Origin: Actinomycetota bacterium
GTDB lineage: Bacteria > Actinomycetota > UBA4738 > HRBIN12
DNA: 64,000 nt
Assembly: GCA_035697485.1 (NCBI GenBank)
Contig: DASSCU010000064.1
Coordinates: forward strand, 59,843 to 123,842
Direction: 5' to 3'
A model generated the notes under the pieces. That model was not told the DNA's origin. It ran no database searches and saw nothing but the letters and a program-made list of their open reading frames with translations. The translations under genes and the position numbers were made by a program. Below, piece after piece: positions 1 through 8,494 of the stretch. The first letter of the stretch is position 1, and each line of letters opens with the position of its first letter.

Positions 1-354
1 GAACGCACCGAAGACCGCCATGTTGGCCTGCGCGCCCGCATGAGGCTGCACGTTCGCGTGATCGGCGCCGAACAGCTCCTTCGCCCGGTCGATCGCGAGC
101 TGCTCGGTCACGTCGACGAACTCGCAGCCCCCGTAGTAGCGGCGACCCGGGTACCCCTCGGCGTACTTGTTGTTCATCGTCGAGCCGATCGCCGCGAGCA
201 CGGCCGGGCTCGCGTAGTTCTCCGACGCGATCAGCCGCAGTTCCGTCCGCTCGCGCTCGAGCTCGCCCGCGATCGCCGCGGCGACCTCGGGGTCGGTGGC
301 CTTCAGCGCCTCCCAGTCGGCCGCGTACTCCCGCCCCTTCGCTCCTTGGCTCAT
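1..354 (-). CDS. glyA: Serine hydroxymethyltransferase, N-terminal part (3' end outside window)
   Basis: Translating the minus strand from an ATG at 354 gives an unbroken frame to the window edge, about 118 residues. Segments such as [22 protein letters not shown] and [15 protein letters not shown] are hallmark N-terminal blocks of PLP-dependent serine hydroxymethyltransferase, which interconverts serine and glycine and loads one-carbon units on tetrahydrofolate. The PLP-lysine region lies beyond the edge. The start is 2 bp after the rpiB stop, so the gene closes the long leftward operon and is probably translationally coupled to rpiB. Confidence 0.96.
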   Translation of the reverse strand, partial: MSQGAKGREYAADWEALKATDPEVAAAIAGELERERTELRLIASENYASPAVLAAIGSTMNNKYAEGYPGRRYYGGCEFVDVTEQLAIDRAKELFGADHANVQPHAGAQANMAVFGAF

Positions 355-356
355 GG

Positions 357-803
357 CTACAGCTCCCCTCGCTCGATCGATGCGATCTGCTCCAGGCGCA
401 GCACGTGCCGGCCGCCCTCGAACCCGGTCGCGAGCCACACCCGCACGATCTCGCGCGCGTAGGCCGGTGCGACCACCCGTCCACCCATGCTCAGCACGTT
501 GGCGTCGTTGTGCCTGCGTGACAACTCCGCGAGGAACAGGTCGTGACACAACGCGGCACGCACGCCGTGCACCTTGTTCGCGGCGATCTGCTCCCCCTGA
601 CCCGACCCGCCCATCACGATGCCCCGCTCGCATTCCCCGTTCCCGACGGCATGGGCGGCGGCGGCGATGAAGGCGGGGTAGTCGACCGGCTTCTCCGAGT
701 CGGTGCCGTGATCCACGACCTCGTGCCCCTCGCCGACGAGGAACGACTTGATGTCCTCCTTGAGGAGGAAGCCTGCGTGATCGCTGCCCATCGCGATGCG
801 CAT
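357..803 (-). CDS. rpiB: Ribose-5-phosphate isomerase B
   Basis: A 148-residue protein of normal RpiB length. It begins [12 protein letters not shown], the sugar-phosphate-binding start of the family, and carries [14 protein letters not shown] at 65-78. It would interconvert ribulose-5-phosphate and ribose-5-phosphate in the non-oxidative pentose phosphate pathway. Glu71 in the GEQ segment, rather than a cysteine, marks the mycobacterial-type subgroup that uses a glutamate base. The gene sits 3 bp after the phosphatase stop and 2 bp before glyA in a tightly packed operon. Confidence 0.95.
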   Translation of the reverse strand: MRIAMGSDHAGFLLKEDIKSFLVGEGHEVVDHGTDSEKPVDYPAFIAAAAHAVGNGECERGIVMGGSGQGEQIAANKVHGVRAALCHDLFLAELSRRHNDANVLSMGGRVVAPAYAREIVRVWLATGFEGGRHVLRLEQIASIERGEL

Positions 804-806
804 CGC

Positions 807-1394
807 TCAGCCCTCGCTGGCCGCCGGCACCGTCGCCGCGCCGTAGAGGCCGTCGACCAGCCTCCCGATCCACTCGTCGAGCTCCCACGCGATCGCCCGG
901 TAGCTCTGAAGCGGGAGTCCCAAGGGGTCGGCCACGTCCTCGTCGAACGGGTTCCCCGTGAACCCCGCCCGCCTGGCCTCGGCCGCCAGGGAGACGCGAC
1001 CGACCAGGGCGTCTGGACCCGCGTCCGGGGGCACCGGAGGCAGCGACTCGAGCAAGCGGACGAGCTCCTTGAGCGTGAACGCGCGGTCCCCCGCGGCATG
1101 CTCGTCGGTGAGCGCGACGCGATGCTCGCCCGCCATCGCGATCACGAGATCGGCGTCGGTGATCGCAACCGATGCGAGACGGCGGGCCCGGTGTCCGGCG
1201 ATGTCGGTGCCCCGCTCTGACGCCGCGGTCACGGCCTCGGCGGTGGCCGCCGACCCCTCGACCCCCCACGTGCCGGCCGATGCCACGGTCGGCGCCTCGG
1301 CGCCGAACCGCGCGACCAGGGCATCACGCAACAGTCCCTCCGCGATGGGGGAACGGCAGATGTTGCCCGTACAGACGACCAGGATCGAGGTCAT
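807..1394 (-). CDS. Low-molecular-weight protein-tyrosine phosphatase family protein
   Basis: 195 residues. The N-terminus has the CX5R phosphatase loop ([10 protein letters not shown], Cys8 nucleophile, Arg14), as in LMW-PTP and arsenate-reductase-like proteins. A downstream DP pair (EDVADPLG) fits the general-acid aspartate. It should hydrolyse phosphotyrosine or a related phosphoester in the cytoplasm. The start overlaps the upstream Sua5-family stop by 4 bp (ATGA). The substrate cannot be told from sequence. Partnership with Sua5 and rpiB is common in Gram-positive operons and gives no direct clue. Confidence 0.88.
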   Translation of the reverse strand: MTSILVVCTGNICRSPIAEGLLRDALVARFGAEAPTVASAGTWGVEGSAATAEAVTAASERGTDIAGHRARRLASVAITDADLVIAMAGEHRVALTDEHAAGDRAFTLKELVRLLESLPPVPPDAGPDALVGRVSLAAEARRAGFTGNPFDEDVADPLGLPLQSYRAIAWELDEWIGRLVDGLYGAATVPAASEG

Positions 1395-2029
1395 GGAGAG
1401 GGGCGCGAGTCTAGCAGCGCGTCCCCGACGGGCAGAAATCGCGCGATGTCGTCGGCGCTCAAGTCGCCTCGGCGGAGCAGGCGAGGGACGCCGTGCGCCA
1501 GGTCCACCACGGTGGACGATGTGCCCTCCAGTGGGCGTTCCTCGCAGAGGTAGACATCGACGAGGTCGCCGAACACCGACCGCAGCGCGTCACAGGTGGT
1601 GGCTGGCGGCTGACCGGATCGGTTCGCGCTCGTCACCGCGAGCGGGCCGGCCGCGGAGAGCACCGCTCGGGCGAGCGGGTGCGCCGGCATCCGGACGCCG
1701 ACGCTCGACCCGTCACCGCCGAGGTCCCACGGCGCGCTCACCCTCGAACGCGGCAGCACGATCGTCAGCGCCCCTGGCCAGAAGGTCTCCACCAGGGCCT
1801 CGGCCCGAGCGTCCAGCTCGGCCACCGTCCGCGCCGCGGCGGCGGATGGGACGAGCACCGGCAGGGTGAGGTCACGGACCCTTCCCTTGGCCGCGAAGAG
1901 TCGCGCGGTCGCCTCGGGATCGTCCGGGCGGGTGGCGACGCCGTAGACCGTGTCGGTGGGGAACACCACCAGGAGGCCGGCCAACGCCGCCTCGACGGCC
2001 TCGGCGACCGGGTCGGGCGTCACGGCCAC
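1391..2029 (-). CDS. Threonylcarbamoyl-AMP synthase (Sua5/YrdC/YwlC family)
   Basis: 212 residues matching the YrdC fold: VFPTDTVYGVATRP near the N-terminus, the basic FAAKGR segment and PLAVTSANRSGQP for nucleotide and threonine binding. It makes L-threonylcarbamoyl-AMP from threonine, bicarbonate and ATP for the t6A37 modification of ANN-decoding tRNAs. It is short, with no C-terminal Sua5 domain, so it resembles TsaC in size. It overlaps prmC by 10 bp. The neighbourhood prfA-prmC-sua5 is a conserved translation-factor group. Confidence 0.92.
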   Translation of the reverse strand: MAVTPDPVAEAVEAALAGLLVVFPTDTVYGVATRPDDPEATARLFAAKGRVRDLTLPVLVPSAAAARTVAELDARAEALVETFWPGALTIVLPRSRVSAPWDLGGDGSSVGVRMPAHPLARAVLSAAGPLAVTSANRSGQPPATTCDALRSVFGDLVDVYLCEERPLEGTSSTVVDLAHGVPRLLRRGDLSADDIARFLPVGDALLDSRPSP

Positions 2030-2853
2030 GTCGCGACGATCACCCGGTCGCGCCCCGCCAGGTCGGGAAGGACGACGACGTCGGCCGCCCCCGCTTCACG
2101 GGCCTTCTCGCCGACCGCGGCCGCCTGCCGCTCCCCGATCTCGACCACGACCACGCCGCCCTCGCGCAGACGGGTCGACGCCTGCTCGAACAGCGTCGCG
2201 TACACCTCGACCCCGCCCACCAGCGCCTCCACGGGATCCGCTCGCACCTCCGCCGGCAGCGCGGCGTATTCGCCCTCCTCGACGTAGGGCGGATTGCTGA
2301 CCACGAGGTCGATCGGGACGGTCGAGGAAGGGTCGAGGGCCGTGAGGAGGTCGCTCGCGCGAACCTCGATCTCCAGCCCGGTTCGAGCGGCGTTCTCCTC
2401 GGTCAACGCGAGAGCCTCGGGCGATCGATCGACGGCGATCACGCGCGCGTCCGGGCGCTCCCGCTTCAGCGAGAGAGCGATCGCCCCGGCCCCCGTGCCG
2501 ACGTCGACGACCAGCGGGCCGGGCGTCACCGGCAGAGCCTCGACCGCGGCATCGACGACGATCTCGGTCTCCGGCCGCGGGACGAACACGCCGGGGCGCA
2601 CGGTCAGGACCAGGTGTCGGAAGCCGGTTTCCCCCGTGAGGTGTTGGGTCGGCACGCCCGTGCACCGCCGGCACAGCGCCCGGCCGTAGGACCTCGCCTC
2701 CGCGTTCCGCAACGGTTCCTCGCGTGCGTAGACCCCGGAGCGATCGGTGCCGAGCACGCCGGCGAGCAGCTGCTCGGCCGTGGACAGCGACGCGTCGACG
2801 TCGTGACGCTCCAGGTAATCGGCTCCTCGCCGAACCGCCTCCGAGGGCCTCAC
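2020..2853 (-). CDS. prmC: Peptide chain release factor N5-glutamine methyltransferase
   Basis: 277 residues. A helical N-terminal domain is followed by a SAM-binding core with VVDVGTGAGAIAL (115-127) and the catalytic NPPY motif at 187-190. PrmC methylates the glutamine of the GGQ motif in release factors. It lies directly downstream of prfA, its substrate, with a 4-bp ATGA overlap, the classical arrangement. The motif spacing is normal and nothing appears truncated. Confidence 0.96.
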   Translation of the reverse strand: MRPSEAVRRGADYLERHDVDASLSTAEQLLAGVLGTDRSGVYAREEPLRNAEARSYGRALCRRCTGVPTQHLTGETGFRHLVLTVRPGVFVPRPETEIVVDAAVEALPVTPGPLVVDVGTGAGAIALSLKRERPDARVIAVDRSPEALALTEENAARTGLEIEVRASDLLTALDPSSTVPIDLVVSNPPYVEEGEYAALPAEVRADPVEALVGGVEVYATLFEQASTRLREGGVVVVEIGERQAAAVGEKAREAGAADVVVLPDLAGRDRVIVATWP

Positions 2854-3962
2854 GCCGGCTCCTCCTCGCCTCCCTCGGCCAGCTGCTGGGAGCGCTCGAC
2901 CGCGTTGAGGCGATCGATGAAGTCGTCGAGCTCCTCGCCGCCGGCGAGCACGTCGGCGAGCTGGTGCGAGGTGTGCTTGATGCGGTGATCGGTCACCCTG
3001 CCGTCGGGGAAGTTGTAGGTGCGAATCTTCTCGGCGCGATCACCCGAGCCGAGCTGCGACCGGCGGGCAGCCGCCTCCTTGGCCGCGGCTTCCTCCTGCG
3101 CCCGCTGCAGCAGTCGGGCACGAAGGTAGCGCATCGCCTTCTCACGGTTCTGCAGCTGCGACCGCTCCTCCTGACACTCGATCTTGATGCCGGTCGGCAC
3201 GTGCACGATGCGCACCGCGGAATCGGTGGTATTGACCGACTGCCCGCCCGGTCCACTCGACCGGTACACGTCGATCAGCAGATCCTCGGGGCGGATCTCC
3301 ACCTCGACCTCCTCCGCCTCGGGGAGCACGGCGATCGTGGCGGTCGACGTGTGGATGCGCCCCGACGATTCGGTCACCGGCACGCGTTGCACGCGATGCA
3401 CGCCCGACTCGTGCTTGAGCCGGCCGTACGCATCGCGACCGCGTACCTCGAGCACGGCGTCCTTGAAGCCGCCGAGGTCGCTGGGTGAGCTCGAGAGGGT
3501 GTCGGTCTTCCAGCGATGGCGCTCCGCGAGCCGGTGGTACATCTCGTAGAGCTCGCCGGCCCACAGCGCCGCTTCCTGACCGCCGGCCCCTGCCCTGATC
3601 TCGACGATCACGTCCTTGCCGTCGTTCGGATCCTTGGGAACGAGGAGGGTTCCGAGCCGCGAGCGGAGTTGTTGCGCGCGCTCCTCAGCCTGCGCGGCCT
3701 CGTCCTCGAGGAACGCGACCATCTCCGGTTCACTCTCGTGCGCGGCCAGCTCACGGGCGTCGGTGGCTTGCTGCACCGCCTCACGGTACGCGCGGTAGGG
3801 CACCACGATCTCCTGGAGTTCGGCGAACGCCTTCCCGAGCGAACGGAATCGGTCGGGATCGGTGGCCACGCCGGGCTCGGCCATCTCGGCGGAGACCCGG
3901 TCGTGCCGGGCCTGGATCTCCTCGAGGCGTGTGTCGAGATTGTCGCTCACGTCCTCGATCAT
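2850..3962 (-). CDS. prfA: Peptide chain release factor 1
   Basis: 370 residues with the class-I release-factor layout: helical N-terminal domain, codon-recognition region with PVT (195-197) typical of RF1 rather than the SPF of RF2, and the catalytic GGQ at 239-241 within SSGPGGQSVNTTDS. It recognises UAA and UAG and triggers peptidyl-tRNA hydrolysis. The gene is about 50 bp downstream of the DivIVA-domain gene and 4-bp-overlapped with prmC, which modifies its GGQ glutamine. Confidence 0.97.
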   Translation of the reverse strand: MIEDVSDNLDTRLEEIQARHDRVSAEMAEPGVATDPDRFRSLGKAFAELQEIVVPYRAYREAVQQATDARELAAHESEPEMVAFLEDEAAQAEERAQQLRSRLGTLLVPKDPNDGKDVIVEIRAGAGGQEAALWAGELYEMYHRLAERHRWKTDTLSSSPSDLGGFKDAVLEVRGRDAYGRLKHESGVHRVQRVPVTESSGRIHTSTATIAVLPEAEEVEVEIRPEDLLIDVYRSSGPGGQSVNTTDSAVRIVHVPTGIKIECQEERSQLQNREKAMRYLRARLLQRAQEEAAAKEAAARRSQLGSGDRAEKIRTYNFPDGRVTDHRIKHTSHQLADVLAGGEELDDFIDRLNAVERSQQLAEGGEEEPA

Positions 3963-4010
3963 CCCAGGGGGCGTGCCGATCGCCCGAACGAGCCGGGCGA
4001 TCGTCGACGG

Positions 4011-4826
4011 CTAGCGTCCGCCGCCCGGCTCGTCGTCGAGATCGAGATCGAGGTCGCTCAGGTCGGGGAGGTCCGGGAACTCAGCCTCGTCGGACGCCGG
4101 TTCGTCGAACAACCGGGCGAGCCCCGAGTCGGGGTGGGGCGGCGGCGACTCGGTCGCGACCCAGAGCTCCTCGATCGGCAGCGACGTGGTCTCGTCCCGG
4201 GGTCCGGGCGTCGGGGGCGGCGCTCCTGGATCCGCCGGTGGTTCGGCCGGCTCGGTCACCGGCGTGTCCATCCCTTCACCCGGGGAGACGAGTGGTTCCG
4301 GAGGCGGCGTGGACGACGGCTGGATCGCGACCTCGAGATCGTCGGCGACCGAGAGCAGGCGCGACTGCATCTCGTGGAGCTGGCGCAGCATGGCCTCCCG
4401 CCGCTCAGACAAGTTCGCGAGCATGCGGTCGGATTCCTGCTGGGCGGCGACCACCGACTGCGAGCTGCGGATGCGGACCTCCTCGGCTCGCGCCTGGGCC
4501 TCGGCCTTGATGCGGGCCGCCTCGTCTCGTGCCTGCTCGACGATCTGCTCCGCCTCGGTGTCGGCCGAGGCCAGCACGCCCGCGAAGCGCTTCGACAGGC
4601 GCTCGTAGGCGACGTCGGCGGGCTCGGGGGGCGCGGTCTCGAGCTCGGCGATGCGACCACGGGCGTCGGCGAGCGTACGCTCGAGCCCCTCGACGTGGGC
4701 GGCGAGAGCCACGAGGTACGCGCGGACCTGGTTCGGGTCGTATCCGCGACGGACCGTCGCGAACTCCCACTGCCTGATCTGCTCGCCGCTCGCCACGAGC
4801 GGGAGTCCCGTCTCACCCGTGGACAC
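4011..4826 (-). CDS. DivIVA-domain coiled-coil protein with acidic, proline-rich tail
   Basis: 271 residues from a GTG start. Residues about 15-60 (QIRQWEFATVRRGYDPNQV, then YLVALAAHVEGLERTL) resemble the N-terminal DivIVA motif FxxxRRGYDxxxV with an adjoining coiled coil. A long Ala/Glu-rich coiled coil continues to about 160. The tail is rich in Pro, Glu and Asp, ending with repeated Asp-Leu pairs. DivIVA-type proteins mark curved or septal membrane and organise cell-wall growth or division in actinobacteria. It is not a plain Wag31 homologue because the tail is unusual. A specific role cannot be assigned. Confidence 0.72.
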   Translation of the reverse strand: MSTGETGLPLVASGEQIRQWEFATVRRGYDPNQVRAYLVALAAHVEGLERTLADARGRIAELETAPPEPADVAYERLSKRFAGVLASADTEAEQIVEQARDEAARIKAEAQARAEEVRIRSSQSVVAAQQESDRMLANLSERREAMLRQLHEMQSRLLSVADDLEVAIQPSSTPPPEPLVSPGEGMDTPVTEPAEPPADPGAPPPTPGPRDETTSLPIEELWVATESPPPHPDSGLARLFDEPASDEAEFPDLPDLSDLDLDLDDEPGGGR

Positions 4827-4904
4827 CGCGGATCACACCCCCTGCCGGATGGCCACTCGGGCCACCTCGTGCATCTTGCGGAAACGAGACCGGCGATGCA
4901 ATCG

Positions 4905-5819
4905 TCATCCCGCTGCGTCGGCCGCCTCGTCCTCGCGACGCAACACCTCGCCGAACGAGGCGATCGCCACCTCGATCTGCGAGTCGTCGGGTTCCTGCGT
5001 CGTGATCTTCTGCAGCCAGATCCCCGGCGCCATCAGCGCTCGCATCACGAGCGACCCGTGGAACCGTGCGCCCAACCGCAGCGCCTCGTAGGCCACGCCG
5101 GCGATGATCGGGATCGCCACGATCCTCGAGACGATGCGCCACACGAGGCCGGGCGTGCCGAACAACGTGAAGACGAAGATCGTGATGATCATCACGATGA
5201 TCAGGAAGTTCGTGCCGCAGCGCACGTGCTCCTTCGGGTATCGATCCACCTTCCCGGGCACGAGCTCGTCGTCGTGCTCGTACGCCGCGATCGTCTTGTG
5301 CTCGGCGCCGTGATACTCGAAGACCCGGTGGATGTCCTTCGTGCGACCGATCAGCCAGAGGTAGCCGACGAAGAGCAGCACGCGGAACACGCCCTCGGCG
5401 ATGAGCAACGGGACACCGCCACCCAGTCTGGTCTCGACCCACGTGAACAGGGTGGTCGGACCGAGGATGAACACGCCGATGAACAGCACCATCGCGATCG
5501 CGAGTGAGACGCCGATCTGCCTCGAAGTCAGCTGCTCGTCGTCGTCGACCGACTGGTTCGCGGCGACCATCAGCGCCCGCATGCCGATCGCGAGCGACTG
5601 TCCGAGCACGATCACGCCCCGGAGCAACGGCTTGCGCAGGACCGGGTGCCGGTCGGCCACCGAGCGGATGTCGTGCGACTCCAGGTGGATGTCGCCGGCG
5701 GGCCGGCGCACCGCGACCGCCCAATGGCGCGCGCCTCGCATCATGACTCCCTCGACGACGGCCTGGCCGCCGTAGAGGTGCGGTGCGGGCGACGGCGAGG
5801 CCGCCGGATCGTCTGCCAC
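4905..5819 (-). CDS. DUF1385 (YqhQ-like) membrane protein
   Basis: 304 residues. The N-terminal block YGGQAVVEGVMMRGARHWAVAVR is the signature of DUF1385, annotated in databases as a predicted metal-dependent enzyme. FEYHGAEHKTIAAYEHD (histidine/glutamate-rich) and HVRCGTNFLIIVM are the other conserved blocks. Several hydrophobic stretches indicate a multi-pass membrane protein. The reaction is unknown. Genes of this family often lie beside rpmE and prfA in Firmicutes and Actinobacteria, as here, with the stop 5 bp beyond the start side of rpmE's reading frame. Confidence 0.88.
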   Translation of the reverse strand: MADDPAASPSPAPHLYGGQAVVEGVMMRGARHWAVAVRRPAGDIHLESHDIRSVADRHPVLRKPLLRGVIVLGQSLAIGMRALMVAANQSVDDDEQLTSRQIGVSLAIAMVLFIGVFILGPTTLFTWVETRLGGGVPLLIAEGVFRVLLFVGYLWLIGRTKDIHRVFEYHGAEHKTIAAYEHDDELVPGKVDRYPKEHVRCGTNFLIIVMIITIFVFTLFGTPGLVWRIVSRIVAIPIIAGVAYEALRLGARFHGSLVMRALMAPGIWLQKITTQEPDDSQIEVAIASFGEVLRREDEAADAAG

Positions 5820-5825
5820 TCGCGA

Positions 5826-6056
5826 CTAGCTCTTCTGCGCTGCCTGCTGCGCAGCCTGCGTCTTCGCGTAGCGCCGCTGGAACCGCTCGACCCGTCCGCC
5901 GGTGTCGACGAGCTTCTGCTTCCCCGTGTAGAAGGGGTGGCAGTTCGAACAGATCTCGGCGCGGATCTCACCCACGGTCGAGCGGGTCTGGAACGTGTTC
6001 CCGCACGAGCAGTGGACGTTCGCGATCTGGTAGTCGGGGTGGATGCCCTGCTTCAT
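5826..6056 (-). CDS. rpmE: 50S ribosomal protein L31 (zinc-binding form)
   Basis: 76 residues starting [10 protein letters not shown]. The four cysteines Cys16, Cys18, Cys36 and Cys39 place it in the C+ zinc-binding class of bL31 rather than the zinc-independent paralogue. [18 protein letters not shown] is the conserved core. A GAAGGAG Shine-Dalgarno lies about 11 nt upstream, so it is translated from a leadered message. It follows rho after a gap of about 85 bp and precedes the DUF1385 gene by only 6 bp. Confidence 0.97.
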   Translation of the reverse strand: MKQGIHPDYQIANVHCSCGNTFQTRSTVGEIRAEICSNCHPFYTGKQKLVDTGGRVERFQRRYAKTQAAQQAAQKS

Positions 6057-6141
6057 CTGTATGCGTCTCCTTCGCTGACCGCTCGAGGGTACCTCGCACC
6101 GGTTCCAACGCCCGGCTATTCCCTGCGCGACCGGGACGATC

Positions 6142-7827
6142 TCAGCTCCCGCTCTTGGCGATCTCCTTCAGGAACTGCTCGTTCGACTTCGTCGCACGGA
6201 TCTTGTCGGTGAGCAGCTCGAGCGCTGCACCCGGGTCGAGCGCGTGCAGCACGCGACGCAACTTGATCACGAGCGCGAGCTCCTCGGGTGGAAGAAGCAG
6301 CTCCTCCTTCCGGGTGCTCGAGGCGTCGACGTTGATCGCAGGGAAGATGCGCTTCTCCGCGAGCTGACGGTCGAGGCGGAGCTCCATGTTCCCGGTGCCC
6401 TTGAACTCCTCGAAGATGCCGTCGTCCATGCGCGACCCGGTCTCGACGAGCGCGCTCGCGATGATCGTGATCGATCCGCCCTCCTCGATGTTGCGCGCGG
6501 CTCCGAAGAAGCGGCGGGGCGGGTAGAGGGCCGAGGCGTCGATGCCGCCGGAAAGGATCTTGCCGCTCGCCGGCATGCCGAGGTTGTAGGCACGGGCGAG
6601 TCGCGTGAGGTTGTCGAGCATGATCACGACGTCCTGCTTCGACTCCGCGAGGCGCTTGGCGCGCTCGAGCACCAGCTCGGTGATCTGGATGTGCTGGTCG
6701 GTCGGCTTGTCGAACGTCGAGAACACGACCTCGGCGGCCGTCACCGTGCGCTGCCAGTCGGTGACCTCCTCCGGTCGCTCGTCGACCAGCAGCACGATCA
6801 GATGCACCTCGGGGTTCGAGTTGAGGATGCCGTTCGCGATCTGCTTCAAGATCGTGGTCTTGCCGGCCTTGGGCGGCGACACCACCATGCCGCGCTGGCC
6901 CTTGCCGATCGGCGCGATCATGTCGATGATCCGCTCGGTCACGGCGGTCGGACCCGACTCGAGCCGGAACCGCTCGTCGGGGAAGAGCGGGGTGAGCTTG
7001 TCGAAGTTCGGCCGTTGCTTCGACTGTTCGGGATCGACCCCGTTCACGGTCTCGACGTCGAGCAGCGCGAGGTACTTCTCGTTGTCGCGCGGCCGGCGGA
7101 CCTTGCCCGCGACCACGTCGCCCTTGCGCAACGATGCCTTGCGCACCTGCGAGACCGAGACGTAGATGTCCTCGGACCCGGGTGCGTAGCCCGACGTGCG
7201 AAGGAACCCGTACCCGTCGGGCAGCAGGTCGAGGATGCCCGTCTGCGTCGGGGCGTTCTTCATCTCCTCGGCGCGCTCCTGCTCCTCTCGAAGCCGGCGC
7301 TCCTCCCGCATGCGACGACGGTCCTCGCGGGACGGACGCTGCCGGCGATTCCGCTCCTGGCTGCCGCCCTGGTTCTGGTTGCGGTCACCGCCCTGGTTCT
7401 GGCTACGGTCCTGGTTCTGGTTTCGGTCCTGGTTCTGGCTTCGGTCCTGGTTCCGGCCACGGTCGCCATCGCCGCTCCGATCGTGGCCGCGGCCGCGGTC
7501 CTCGTCGCGATCACCGTCCTCGTCGCCCGAGCGGTCACGGCCGGCGTCGGCGACCCCGCGTTCGGCTCCCCCGGCCTCAGCGCCTTCTGCCGTGTCGGTC
7601 GCCGAGGCCAGCTCGTCGGCCGCGGTGCGCTCCGCGACGGCCACCGCCCCCTGCGCTGGGCTCGCGGCGCCCTCACCGGCCCCGTTGCCGCCCTGGGCGA
7701 CGATCGCGTCGATCAGGCCGGCCTTCCGCAGGCGCTGGGTGCCCTCGATGCCCATCTCCTGGGCGATGCGCTGCAGCTCCGGGATGAGCTTCTGTTCGAG
7801 AGCGCTTCGGTCGGTCGTGGTGTCCAT
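6142..7827 (-). CDS. rho: Transcription termination factor Rho with a long disordered insertion
   Basis: 561 residues, well over the 419 of E. coli Rho. Residues 1-45 are the Rho_N helical domain. Residues about 46-190 are a low-complexity insert: Ala/Glu-rich first, then Asp/Arg-rich, then Asn/Gln/Arg repeats, then Arg/Glu. The RNA-binding cold-shock fold is about 195-265 ([14 protein letters not shown]). The ATPase Walker A is SPPKAGKTT at 317-325, followed by [11 protein letters not shown] and [13 protein letters not shown]. As an RNA-dependent helicase it ends transcription of untranslated RNA. It starts 4 bp after the transaldolase stop, with a GGGAGAGG ribosome site. Confidence 0.97.
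   Translation of the reverse strand: MDTTTDRSALEQKLIPELQRIAQEMGIEGTQRLRKAGLIDAIVAQGGNGAGEGAASPAQGAVAVAERTAADELASATDTAEGAEAGGAERGVADAGRDRSGDEDGDRDEDRGRGHDRSGDGDRGRNQDRSQNQDRNQNQDRSQNQGGDRNQNQGGSQERNRRQRPSREDRRRMREERRLREEQERAEEMKNAPTQTGILDLLPDGYGFLRTSGYAPGSEDIYVSVSQVRKASLRKGDVVAGKVRRPRDNEKYLALLDVETVNGVDPEQSKQRPNFDKLTPLFPDERFRLESGPTAVTERIIDMIAPIGKGQRGMVVSPPKAGKTTILKQIANGILNSNPEVHLIVLLVDERPEEVTDWQRTVTAAEVVFSTFDKPTDQHIQITELVLERAKRLAESKQDVVIMLDNLTRLARAYNLGMPASGKILSGGIDASALYPPRRFFGAARNIEEGGSITIIASALVETGSRMDDGIFEEFKGTGNMELRLDRQLAEKRIFPAINVDASSTRKEELLLPPEELALVIKLRRVLHALDPGAALELLTDKIRATKSNEQFLKEIAKSGS
7348..7467 (-). repeat. Asn/Gln/Arg/Asp-rich repeat stretch inside rho
   Basis: Codons for residues about 121-160 of Rho are an imperfect array of short NQDR, NQDRSQ and NQGG units. 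On the plus strand this appears as repeated cctggttctggt-type blocks. It is low-complexity coding sequence in frame with rho, not a CRISPR array and not a mobile element. Confidence 0.85.
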
Positions 7828-7831
7828 GAGG

Positions 7832-8494
7832 CTATGCCTCTCCCTTCAGGTCGTTCTGGAGCGTCTGCCAGTCGGCCAGGAACTTCTCCAGGCCGAGGTC
7901 GGTGAGCGGGTGCTTCACGAGCTTCGCGAAGACGTCGAACGGCATCGTGGCGATGTCGGCGCCCGCCAGGGCCGACTCCACGACGTGCATCGGGTGTCGC
8001 AGCGAGGCGGCGAGCACGTTCGTCTCGTAGCCCTGCACCTCGTAGATCTCGGTGATCGCGCGCAGCACGCCCATGCCGTCGCTCGCCACGTCGTCGAGGC
8101 GGCCGAGGAACGGCGACACGATGTACGCCCCGATCTCGGCGGCGAGGATCGCCTGGGCGGGCGAGAACACGAGCGTCACGTTGACCTTGATGGCGTCGCT
8201 CACGAGCCGCTTGCCGGCTGCCAGCCCCTCGGCCGACATCGGGACCTTGACGACGGCGTTGGGCGCCTTCTGGGCGAGCACGAGCCCTTCCTCGTACATC
8301 GCGTCGGCCTCGGTCGCCGTGGTCTCCAGCGAGATGTCGCCGGGGACGGTCTCGAGGATCTCCTTCCAGACGATGTCGGGATCCTGGCCCTCACGGGCCA
8401 CGAGCGATGGGTTCGTCGTGACGCCCGACAGCACGCCCCACCGGTTGATCTCGCGGATCTCCTCGATGTCAGCGGTGTCGAGGAACAACTTCAT
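7832..8494 (-). CDS. Transaldolase of the TalC / fructose-6-phosphate aldolase type
   Basis: 220 residues, the size of the short TalC/FSA subfamily. It starts MKLFLDTADIEEI and has GVTTNPSLVAREG (24-36) and the Schiff-base lysine Lys83 in VVKVPM. It transfers dihydroxyacetone units between sugar phosphates. Whether it is a true transaldolase or an F6P aldolase cannot be decided here. The start overlaps the 2-phosphoglycerate kinase stop by 4 bp, so it is co-translated with the cyclic-2,3-diphosphoglycerate genes. Confidence 0.92.
   Translation of the reverse strand: MKLFLDTADIEEIREINRWGVLSGVTTNPSLVAREGQDPDIVWKEILETVPGDISLETTATEADAMYEEGLVLAQKAPNAVVKVPMSAEGLAAGKRLVSDAIKVNVTLVFSPAQAILAAEIGAYIVSPFLGRLDDVASDGMGVLRAITEIYEVQGYETNVLAASLRHPMHVVESALAGADIATMPFDVFAKLVKHPLTDLGLEKFLADWQTLQNDLKGEA

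Noticed and set aside
3516..5507. Plus-strand open frame of 663 codons over prfA, the DivIVA gene and DUF1385
   Set aside because: Antisense to three recognised genes, composition typical of shadow frames (Arg, Leu, Asp, His), no ribosome site.
7345..7470. CRISPR-like short repeats
   Set aside because: Units are irregular, contiguous with no spacers, and in frame as Asn/Gln/Arg codons of rho.
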